Part shown: positions 10,101 to 22,100 of the stretch, piece after piece | Layout of the letters: the number at the start of each line of letters is the position of its first letter | Numbering within the stretch: the first letter of the stretch is position 1 | DNA from: Sperchopsis tessellata | Lineage: Eukaryota > Arthropoda > Insecta > Coleoptera > Hydrophilidae | Length of the DNA: 38,670 nt | Assembly (NCBI GenBank): GCA_033557685.1 | Contig: JAWQRN010000104.1 | Location: forward strand, 1 to 38,670 | Reading direction: 5' to 3' | Notes under the pieces: model-generated | What the model saw: the letters and a program-made list of their open reading frames with translations, nothing else | The model's database searches: none | Told to the model about the DNA's origin: nothing | Position numbers and translations under genes: made by a program

Positions 10101-13100
10101 TGTTATTTATTGTTAATATTATCAATAAATGTAATAAAAACAAGAATACAGTCACAGGCTTCCTTCATGGAAATTCTTTTATTACAAACAGTGGCCATGG
10201 TAGTTTACGTTCAGAATTGATACCTAATATTTTTCTTTTGTGAAATACGAGATATATCCTTGAAAAGCTGATAATTTCAAAAATAGTTTTTCCCATTTTC
10301 AAATACCTGGGCACAGGTTTTAATTCTCATAAAATTAGTAATATACTACTTTGTTTTAAAATAATAAGGAAAGCCAATATTTGCAGAAGTTCAATTTTGC
10401 ATAGGCCCTAAAATTAAATTTACACATGTATGCGTGCGGTATAAGGTGGTATTACTACTAATACCATTAAAATAATTTCAACCACAATAAAAAAGCATAA
10501 CAGACAGTGTACTGCACATCATTATATAGAATGCTTACCTGTACCTTCGAGGAGGAGACCCATATAAGTAATCATCTTCCTCAATCATAACTTTTAAGTT
10601 TCCACCAGTTTTGGTAATGCGCATGTTTTCTATATCACGGCGTTCTCTGTCTACACTCCATTGTGCCATTTTGCCAAATCGTTCTGATAGAGTTAAAGCA
10701 GTGGTAGCGACAATTGGAGACATAGAAGAATTCGAACTATCATCTGAGGCTGTAGATTCTGCTCCTGGAGAGCCAGGACGTTTTTTTCTACCTTCTTTCT
10801 TAATTCTTGTAAGTAAAACCTGTAATCAGTTAAAAACTTTAAATAATATTCCTACAAGTGTGAATTCACAACAATAATACAGTTGAACAAGTAACATTAT
10901 TTTTTGCAAGTAAATAACTTGTTTAAAATATTAAATAGCATATTATTTGTAATATTCTTTACTTTAAATATATAATATTTATGTAAAAATGTTCTCAAAA
11001 ATTAATGAGAGTAAAATAAATGGAATTCGAAAAAATTATTTGTTTTATATTATATTTCTGCGAATATCATTAAATGCTATTCTACTTTGTATTACTTGCA
11101 CAAGTACTGTGGACTCCACTTATAATGGACTTGCTTATAATCGAAACACATTTACAATGGAAACATTCCATGAGTCCAAGGTAAAACATGTAAAATCCTC
11201 GCTTATGATACTCATAAAAGACTTCCGCCTATAATCGACTAAAAATTGGTAGTCTGCCCCATTTTGAGAGGAGTAGTTCTGTAAGTCCCCTAAATTCGTG
11301 TGATATAAATTGAGATGACATAATCAAAAACACGTGTTTTCTATTTAGATCACATTTACAGTTTTATATCAAATGTTGATGTGTGCCGTGTTTCCCTACA
11401 CGTGTAATTTTGTATGTTTATATTTGTTTTACATATTTTTCATTAAAAAGTAGATATAATACATATGAAAGGTGTTGCCAGGTGGATATATTATATAATA
11501 CATATTTTTTGGAATTTATATGTTTGTGTAATTTTTCCATGCATTTATCCCTTTTTGAATGTATTTAATTGAGATTCTTATATAATGGACAGTCGGTTAT
11601 AATTGATCCCTTGCTCCCTCGACATTTATAATAAGTGGATTCCACTATATCAAGTTTGGAAGAAAACCCTAAAGACATGTAATGCTTTTCGATATAGGGA
11701 AAGTTTAGTAATCATATAAAAAAAGGTAAGAGATATCAATGTTCTGGATCTGAGTCTGCAAGATCGGAAAATAATATGTTGGAAAGCAAATTGCTTTTTC
11801 CAGAAAATTTCTCGTTTTCCACTAAAATTGAATAGAAGGTTACAGATTTTTCTATTTTATATTTACTTGGAAGTTTCCAGGTTATTTTTTATTTTTCATA
11901 CAATAGAAAATAAAAGATTTATAAGAATTAATGCAATCAAATACCAAAATTGAATTTGCAAAATAACTAAAAAATATGCCTTTTAGGATGTTAAAAACAC
12001 TTAATTTTTCTATATTACTATATTAAATTTGAGTAGAAAGTCCCAAGGTATCTTGGAATTTAAAACTTTAAAATGTACATTTCTTTCCCTGAATGGCACG
12101 CTATAAGAAAAATATACAGGCATGAAGTCAAATTATATATGACCAATATGTATTGGCGAAAGGCTTATCTTTTATGACAGTGATAGTCTTTAACAAAGTG
12201 CTAGCGAGATGAAACACAAAACATGTGCAATGTAATATGTGTAACTTCCGTTACTGGTATTGTGGTTAGATATTCATATTTATTAATGTCTTAGCTTAAA
12301 CACATTTGGGTATGTACGAAGCTTGCATGTCATATAAAAAATTGGTATGTATGCAAGATTAAACAAAAAGAAGAAGTTCCATTATAAATACCAGCATTTT
12401 ACATAAATGCATTCCCAATTGCCATAGGTTTATAATACTAAATAACATAAATATGAATGTACTATGTGAACCATATAGAAAAAATAAAAGTAATGTCATT
12501 AAACCACCAGTTTTGGAAAAATATGTATGCCTAATTTTAAATGTAGCAAAACATAAATACATTAACAGTTCTATGATTATATTAAACAGATTGCTGATTG
12601 AAATGTATAATTTTTCAAATGTAATAAAGCAACAAGATCTGCCCGAAAATCATTTTTAACAGTTAAGTAGTAATTTTATTGGAAAAAGCGAATGATGATT
12701 CTCATCCTATCTTCTTAAAATAAGGATATTTCTAAATGTGTATTGTGAATGTGATATAAAATTAGATTCAATATCTAAACATATAGTGAATTCAATGGGA
12801 TACTTCTACTTGTCGAAAAAAATTCATCTGAGAATTTAATTTTTAAAAATAAAGTTGATATCTGAATTGTTTCCGAATTTATTCTAAACTTTACATTGTA
12901 AGTGTATTAAAAATATTCTGGGTTTTTCTAATTTGTAACAAGCATTCTTTGGATGTAAATCTAGTGAAAATATAAAAATTTGCAGGAAGTAGTTGTCGTT
13001 TTATAATATGCAACGAAATGGTATAAAGGTTGTAGCTTTGTCTACTAGGTGGTTTCCACTGCCACCCATCCACTTTTTTATATGTTAAACAGATAATATA

Positions 13101-16100
13101 ATTGAAAGGTTACAGAGAAAGACATTAAAAACAAATATGACAGAAATCTGGTAGAAGTATCAATATTCGATATGGTAAACATGCACCGTTCTCTATTAGA
13201 CCTGTTTACTGTTACATGTTGCACATGGCTATGCTTTTGTTTCACACATACAACTAAGCATAGGAGCCTTTAAACACCACTCGGTGTATTGTTTATTCTA
13301 TATGAATCACACATCAAAACTCCCTCTAAGACCTACTATAATTACTGCACATTTAATACATAGAGACATTCTAAAATGCGAGCATATATTTTAAGAGCAT
13401 ATAGAATTCGTTAAAGTAATAATAAATTTCCTTAGGCATTTTTTCTATCTTCAATTTTTAGTCGATAAAATTATTATAAAATTTGAAAAAATTATGAGGC
13501 TCTTTAAGAATCAGTTGCGACAGGTATGGGGTTAGTGGGTAGGATTGGTTTGCATTTTACTCATCTGGGCTCTTATGACAGCACTTGGTCATGGAGTGGA
13601 ATCAGTTAATTGACAACTTGATTTACTTTTATTGTTAAATTAGGTGTGAAGTTTTAAATAATACAAGACTGCAAGTAGGTTCTAGACACATTTTTTATTT
13701 TATCTTATTATACTCTAGTGGCTGTCAATCATAAAAAATACCAATACGATTCATACTGCTTAATACTAAATATAGGCCCACATCTGGACACATTATGTTA
13801 CCAATAGTGTGTCATTGACCTATTGGCATCTTTTCGGTTCTGAATCAATAAATTGAACAATGTAATTTATAAGGTAAATTTATTTATTTATTACTAAAGA
13901 GTGGTATTTTTTGTTCCAATTACCTCCAAGAATATATAACTGTCCGCTCTCATTTTAGAATCACCTGTAAGAATTTATAAATAATTCCGTGACACAAAAT
14001 CTACTTTTGATGATAAGATATTAAAAAAATAATTCAATTCATAAGGTAATAAATAGACCAGGTTATATAATAAAAACACTTGCACTTACTGGTTCAAAAC
14101 CTTTTTCTTTAGTTTTGCGAGCAACTTTGGTACCTGGAGGTGGAGGCTTTACACCAGATACGTCTATAACTTCCCCTGAGCGATTGCGAGGTCTTGGTGG
14201 TGGTGGCTGTCTTCTAGGGTCAGTGGGTTTATCAGAAGAGCTAGGTTTAACAGGTCTGCGAGCTGGAGGAGGTGTTGTAGGTTTAGGAACTCTACGAGTT
14301 GGAGGGGAAGGAGAAGGAGATGGTGGACGAGGTCTTGGGCGAGCTTTCACAGATGGTGATGCAGTCTTTGGATGTACCTTCGCTCGAGAACGTGGTACAG
14401 AAAACGAGCGGGACCTTTAATAACAGGAAAAATAATAATCAATTAATTCAAATTCAGAGTCAAAATATAAGAATAATTTGTCCTCATAAATTAAAACATT
14501 TCATAGTATTGAAAAAAAAAAATCATCAACTTTAATAACACTTTTCGTTTGTTGTGTTAATAGTTCAGAGTAAACAGAGAAGTCAGAAATTTAAGATCCA
14601 TTTCTTTCAACATCTGTATTGGACTTCATATTTATAATGGATATTTGACTTCAGTAAGGTGTCTCAAGATTTCTAAGATAGTAATTGTAGAGATATTTTG
14701 ATGAAATATCATTATATCTTCTGGTACAACAGTGGTGGCAGCAATATGAAGAACTACCACAAAATGGGTATGTCATAACTAGCTGATTTGTTGAATTCTG
14801 CCTGCACGTAGTTGCATTTAAATTCTCTAGATTTTTTTTAGTGAAGCAGAAATAAAAATAAATTATACAGCATTACTGTAGATGATATTTATTTGTTGAA
14901 ACAAACTCTTATAAATAATGAGTGTGACCTCAGAAAAAACGTAACATGCCACTGAGGCAATACGAAGACGAATCAAGACGTGTATTACTGAAAATGGTTT
15001 TATATTTATTTATTTATTTTATATTATTAAATTTTTGCACATAATTTTGTTTTGCATCGTTATTGTTTTTGAAAATATTATACAATTATCCAAGAAAATA
15101 TATATACTTTTATTTTAATTAGTCAACATATTTCGAGGCACCTTCATCTTCACGGCTACAATATTAGAAAAACACATCAGCCGCAGTCTTAAAATAAAAT
15201 CAAATTAAATGAAAACAAAACAAAATAAACAAACCTCTATAAGAGAGGCTTTACAAAACATTTAAAAATGTAATTTCACACAGTACAAAATACACAAAAG
15301 CCATCTAAACACGCAGGAACAATACAAAGCTTACAAAGGATAGTTATAGAAGAAAATTAAGAAGTAAACTCAAAATCAGAAGATTGCACCTTAAGAGGTC
15401 GATTCTCAATTTTCACTCATATCATATCATCTCACTTTCAGTAATATTTTATTTATCATCTCACGCATCCTTACAAATGGTGTTCTTTACCGATTGGTGA
15501 TATGAGAATGGTCAGGGAGAATATATAATATTTGAAAAGTAGGTTAGCAACACGTACCATTTAAGAAATTGCATTTGCTGTGAAACTGATGTATTTATTC
15601 AAACCTGTTGTGAAAGTTTCTATCTAAATGAAAAATGCCTAGGAAAGCTAATATAAATTATGATCAGAAAGTAAAATTAGTGAGGATAATTGAAGAAAAC
15701 TTTTTTGAGGGTCTTTTTCAGAATAATTTTAGGGCTGAATATAGTTGAAAAAAACACCGCTATAATGTTATAATAAAAGCGAGAAAGAATGGAGAAAAGT
15801 AGGTTGACATATATGAACATAATTTTAAAAGTTAAATTATAGAGCTGGCAGGATATGAAGAGAAATGTTAAAGATGTATCACTATCACTATCGTGAAACA
15901 AAGCATCCTCTTCAAAGATAGGTAGTGTGACTGAAATAATAAACAGTCTGAAGGAGAGAATAGAACCTTTCTATAGGGCCCTCGTCCATATTTGGAATGA
16001 GAGTAGTAGGAGTCCAGTAAAATGTAAGTATGATTATTAGTTGTACATACTTGAGAAATTTTGCAGCTCGGTTTAAATTTGAAAATATCACGGATTATAA

Positions 16101-19100
16101 TCACAGCACTTGTTATATTACAGTTAACAATATTAATAATATAGCTATTATTACCTATAATAATATAAACAAGTTATGAATTGTTATTATATGCAGTAAA
16201 ATATTACTGCTATTCTGACATCTCTATAAAATGATTTACAATGTAAACATATTTTTCCCGTAGATTTCAAACTTTTCTGAAAATAATCCGGATCCAAATA
16301 CTGTAGGGGCTGAATACAATGTGTCACTGGATTAAGTTGAAAACAACCCAGGACCTAGCATTAAAAAGATCTGCTCGTGATGTCACACTGGCAAAAATAC
16401 TGGTCTTTCTGAAAACTAAATCTCTTTTAAAAATAAGTTTTGACTTAGAATGAAGGGAAAAGCTTTTTTGCTCACAAGAAATAACAAATTCTCAGAAAAT
16501 TTATATTTTGTAGTATGTAATTTAATAAGTATCATTAACCGACAATATTATATATTTTAGTTAGAAACTTTTTCTTACTTTCCAATTTTAGTTTCAGAAT
16601 CTAGAAAAAGAAAAATTAGTGAGGCAGCTGAGAATAAAGTTCTTGGATTGGAAAGGGACAAATTTGAGGCAAAATAATTATACCCACTGCAAGCTGCAAT
16701 GGGTATAATTACATATTAAGAATTTATTTAATGTTTGATACCTATTTGTTAAGTAAATAATTGATCTATGATGTGGACAGGTTGCAGCTCATACAGTGCT
16801 TCCCTACGCAAGAAGAGCATATCTGAATATTTAATACTTTTGAGTTATTATTACATTTTTGTGTAAATTTATTTATGATATTAAAGTGAACTTAAACAAA
16901 AATATTGTAAAATGTATATGCGTCTTGCTTAGGAGACTTCAATTTCTCAATTGATAAAATCTGTTTGCACAATTCAATTCTGTATGCTTCATCATGAACG
17001 TTACCATTTACATTCATTCCATAAAAAAACGTTAACATACAAATCATCTGGTTCAAGTTGGTTGTCTTTTATACACATATTATGTAAAAGTACACAAGTA
17101 TTTATTATTTTACAACCTATTTTTGGGAAATAATGTAAAATACGATGTTGTAACAAGCATCCGAAGCTTCTGATGCATCATTTACTGCATATGTTATTGC
17201 ACACAGTTTTCATTAATCTTTACACAAATTCTTGGACATTTCTCTAATATATATCGAGCATTAACATTAAAAATGTTCATATCGCTATCACAGATAAGCT
17301 GCACACGTTTATAGAGTGATAGCTTTTTCTATTAAAAAATGTATACGGCAGAAACTCAAGATTCGTTTCATTAGATGCTATAATTGCTACAAGTATACAA
17401 TTTATAGCACCAATTACACCTGGAAATTAACTATACAAATTTGTTTTTAACTGATTTATTTCATTCAACAGGCAATTTAATAGATTCTGCTAATGGTCGT
17501 TCGTTGATTGTATTAGAAACTTCATGAACAGATCTGCTGACTGGCCTCTGACTAACGGCTAAATTAATATCTTGTCCTACGTCTGTTTGGTAACCACCAC
17601 AGGCAAAGAATCTTAGTGTCACTAGTACCTAAATATATATGAAATATAATATTTTACTTCAAAATATTTGTAAATAAGTTACCTTGGCCTGTGTACCTAA
17701 AGCCTACGTTTTCTTAGGTCTTTGTCTAACTTGAACAATTTTATGAATTGCTTTTCTTTCAATTGAAAAGCGTCATGTCTGTTGCAATTGTCTGTATTTT
17801 CAATCTCCTCTATTAAAATAATTTGCTCCAGGTTTTTCATTTATAATACTAATAACCTACAAAAAAAAACCACGTGAACTGTCAAATTTCAACAAACTCA
17901 TCAGATCTCACCCGATTTCATCAGTCGAATGCCTGGTGATATATTATGATAAAAATTCACCAAATATCAAATTTGCAGTTGAGAATACAAAAATATCATA
18001 ATTGGAGTCTTGTATTAATTTTTCCCTTAAGAGAGTCTGGCGGTGTTCTTTACTTGATATATCCATATCTTGAGTTAATGGCCCTTTTAATATCTTTAGG
18101 AAACCTACTCAGACATCGCAGGCATTGCTCCCGGCATCGTTATGCTGCCTTTTCTTGTTTCATCACTAGGCGTTTTAATGTCTCTTTATCTTCTGCCAAT
18201 TTTGATCTAGATGTAAATATTATTAAGCAAATTGTTGTGGAAAATGGTTATGCTCCTTTCTTGGCGAATAGAATAATTCGTAAGAAACATAGTTTTGGAA
18301 GCCCTGTCAGTATCATATATTGTTTTTCATAAACAAACCATTTTCTTTAGGTTAACATTCATCCCTGGTCTGCCAAACCGTGTTGCTAGGACAGTTGACA
18401 GATTCTGTAACATCACTTTTTCTTTTAAGTCCGGAATCGGTTTATATAAGTAGTTTGTTATCAATAAGGATTCTCTTCCAGTTTTGAGCAGATCAGGTGT
18501 ATATAAGCTTTCTTGATCTGTCTGTACTTCTTAGTTCATCAGTTAGTGTGGTAAAAGCTTCTCTATCCATATCCACGAACATTTACGCTAAGCGAGCCCC
18601 TCTTCAGTGACAAATCTGCATTTGTTAAACATCTTCGATTTTAAAGCTATGTTTTTGATGTCATACCTGTTTCCGTCCCCCCCATTTCTACTCGTCAGGC
18701 CTTCATCTAAATATGTATGTAAATATTTAAAGAAATGTCCGTTAATTTCCAATGTCTCAACAGATGCTCAGTCCTACATGTTTCTCCACTGATGTCTGCA
18801 ACGCTCTGCTCTCTTTACCCACAGAGTATGTATATCATCAAACAATCAGTCCCATTTTGCAACTGTTGTTCACTCACCTCCAGCCCCTGATGTTATTTTT
18901 ATATAGTTTCCTAGTTTCATTTTTCATTAGCTTCCTTCAGTTAATTCAATTTTTCTTTGTTTGTATATTTACCTTTCGAATTATTAGCCCTTTTTGCATA
19001 GTTCTGTTCTAACATTTGCAGAAACATTTATTTTTAAGAATGTTTTTCAATTCTTAACTCTCTGCAGTAGTTCCTATCAGTTTGTTTTTTTATATTATTC

Positions 19101-22100
19101 ATCAGGTTTTACATGTTATTTCAAATTAGTTTTTAGGTAACAATAGCAACATTAAACATTTTTTATCAAAAGATTATTATTGTCCGTAAGAATACGCTTA
19201 AGTGTCGAGTTTAAATCTACCTTTTTTATCTGTAAAGAACTGTATTACACATAAGAATGTAAATTCTAGTCCACTCGAACATTTACCATAAATTTATTAA
19301 AGTTCTTACCTTGATCTTGCTCGCCTGTGATTTTTTGGAGAACAAACCGAACAGGAATCATCAGAGCAACTGCTAAGGGAACTTGCTGATGGAGATCGTC
19401 TGCCTGATGTTTTATGGTGGGAAGATGGAGGTGGAGACCTTGGTCTGGTTGGTCTTGATGACCGTGCCACGGGAGGTGGAGATCTACGACTTATTGGTGA
19501 TCTGTGAATTGGAGATCGTCGAGATGGAGGAGATCTACGCCCCACAGGAGACCGACGCGACGGCGGAGAACGCGGAGATCTACGACCGACCGGTGATCTA
19601 CGCGACGGGGGACTGCGTGGTGACCTTCGTCCAGTAATTGAACGAGATCGACTACGACGACTCGGCGATGGTGACGAATCTCCATCAATATAAAGTGATT
19701 TGTATCCACTATGTCTCCATCTGAAATACAAATAAGTTTTATATCAGTTAATAATTAGATGGTGAGACGAAGCACTTAAATAAACCCGTTTGGCTGCGTC
19801 AATATTTACATGATAATTAATCATTTAAATTAGTGGCTAAGAATCGCAAAAATGTTATTTAGGCAAATTGTAGATTAAATCATTGATACTAAACATTGAA
19901 AGCATCAGTGATGCGCAAATCCCGTTACTTTTCTATTTATAAAGACCAACTCGTTACAAGTCTTTTATAAAGCCATTACTGGATATCAGTTGCTTTCCAT
20001 CAATACCTGTTACTTTATATCAGTTATGTTATACCTGTTACTTTCATCCTGATAATGATATTAATGCTGGTTACTTAGAGGATAATATACATACATATAT
20101 ATCTGCTACATAAGAATATATTAGATACTTAATACATATTTGATATTAGTTGATATGACAAAAATATTAAGATTCAGTTTACTTCTTCACTTTCCCTTTC
20201 CAACCAAATCAAAACTAGATTCTAAAATATATCAATATATTAAACATCATGTACAGAACTATCTTATATAGTTTCTGATACGAAATATAAGATTTACATG
20301 TGCATGATAACTGATATCAAATACTTCACTCATTTAAATAGCACAGAGAGCATCAAAAAACAGAGCTAAATCTGATAAGATAACTGCTACTTTTGGTCTA
20401 GTAACTTCCCCAACTGGTTTCCTTTAAAGTAACGGTTACAAGTAACTGATATATTTTCTTGAAGGAATCTGTTACTTTTTATACAGAGCAGTAACTGATA
20501 CAAAGTAATGGGAACTTATTATTGGCATCGCTAGAAAGTATACATTCACACTATACGGTGTGAGGAAATGCTTTGTTAGACCGAATTACATAAAAAATTT
20601 GATATTTGCAAATACTACAAATACTATACTGGGTCGTGTACATTTTAAGGATTTTTTATTATTTTTCTGACAACTTTTCGAACCAAGAAATATTTTGCCA
20701 TGAACTTTTTTTGCAGATAATTTGGTGTCAACAATAACATTTTCAGAATTTTGCATAGTAGCAGTGTAAAAAATGAACCACTTACGATGTTTGAGCGACA
20801 ACCTCTCGCACGAACTGGACGTACTAAATTACGTTAACACAAATAGTTCTCGCGCAAAATATTTTCAACCCTGACAAATTTTAATTTGAACAAAAATGTA
20901 CTCGCCTCATATTTTCGGTACAGTCCTGTTGTTTTACAGAGCAATAACATATGTTTACCTTTTTATGTCGATATAAAAATAAGCAACATTCAAAATAAAT
21001 AGTAGTTTGAAAATGTATTACATACTAGCAGAATTTGACGATTCTCTCAAATATTCTTCAAAAGGAGAACATGTTGGAAAACAATCATCACCGTTGCAAT
21101 TAACACAGTGTTATTTATTGGAGCCTATCCCTCTACCAACAAAAAATCAGCACCACCAAAAAGATCGTTATTTTTTATATTTTTTAGAACTGTTTGCTTT
21201 ATTTAAGAAAAATATTTTTACATAATTACATTTTTAAAATAAGTGTTATTTTAAATAACTACAAATTAATTTTATTTTTATAATTTAGCTTTTTTTATTT
21301 TGGTATTGGTAAAGAAATTCATCGGTGCAATAAACAACTTGACATTTTTTTAACAAATTTTTGTAAAAGTACCCTAGCATTAGCAGTTATATCTAAAAAT
21401 ATAAAGCTTTTTTAGAAATAGCTATTATAATTGCACTCGTATACATCATATTTTTACTAAATTACCAATAATAATGTGGGAAGAGGCAACTAAATTATAT
21501 ACTTTACGTTCTCATAAACGTGAAAACCATACTGGAAATACATATTTTTAAAAATACCTATATAAACAAGCTGCACCCTAAAGATGTTTTTGTTTTACTG
21601 ATGTATAGAAGTAGAAGGATTAATATAGGTTTTGCTTTAAAACACTTACTATGTATCAAAATTATTCTCTTACAAAACTTTTGACAAAATATAATGCAGA
21701 TGTTTAGGTATTAAATTTGAATTTTATTTTGTCAGTTTACCATTTCTTATACATCCAACATTAAAAACAGAAATTAAATTCACACTGTGGAACTAGCAAA
21801 GCTTTTCTACATCTGATGCTCACAATAGGGTTGCCAACTATCTTTGTTTCATCAGAACTCCAATATGACGTTAAGAAACATTTCTACCCATTTAATGATA
21901 TTTGTAAATTTGGTGGCTAAAAATACTTTATTTTGTAAGGGTCTGTATACGAAACGTCAATTTTAATCCTAGTTTTAGTTTGGGAATTAAATTTACTAGC
22001 CTATTGTAAATATAGAGGTACTTTTTACTCACCAAGAAGTACAGTATTTATCTTAGTAATGATTAAATTGTTTATTTTAGCCAATGAAGCAGCTGTTGTA

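Larger units (their letters stand above)
4175..10538 (-). other. Intron 5 (6.4 kb)
   Basis: GT (10538-10537) to AG (4176-4175) on the minus strand. It holds, from left to right, a pogo-like element, a large foldback element, a non-LTR retrotransposon relic flanked by AT-rich ATCGATT repeats, and a mariner-like transposase relic. Stretches 8061-8471, 8600-9100 and 10031-10538 show nothing recognisable. Confidence 0.85.
14415..19309 (-). other. Intron 3 (4.9 kb)
   Basis: GT at 19309-19308, AG at 14416-14415 (minus strand). It contains a Harbinger relic and a Penelope-like relic. 14415-15600 holds nothing recognisable, apart from a TATT-rich run near 15000 and the segment ttcgaggcaccttcatcttc near 15132, which resembles the UTR motifs of some insect retroelements. 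18640-19309 is pyrimidine-rich with no protein signal. Confidence 0.85.

Noticed and set aside
12359..12659. Overlapping open frames on both strands
   Set aside because: Random-looking sequence in AT-rich intron; no splice or domain evidence.
14115..14420. 101-codon plus-strand open frame, Gly-rich
   Set aside because: It is antisense to the Pro/Arg-rich coding exon 4; a shadow of CCN/CGN codons.
18752..19012. Hydrophobic plus-strand open frame (Phe/Leu-rich)
   Set aside because: Pyrimidine-rich tract translated; no domain, and it lies after the dead Penelope-like relic.
19383..19637. Plus-strand open frame across the RS repeats
   Set aside because: Antisense to coding exon 3, whose splice phases fit the gene; the composition is a by-product of the repeats.
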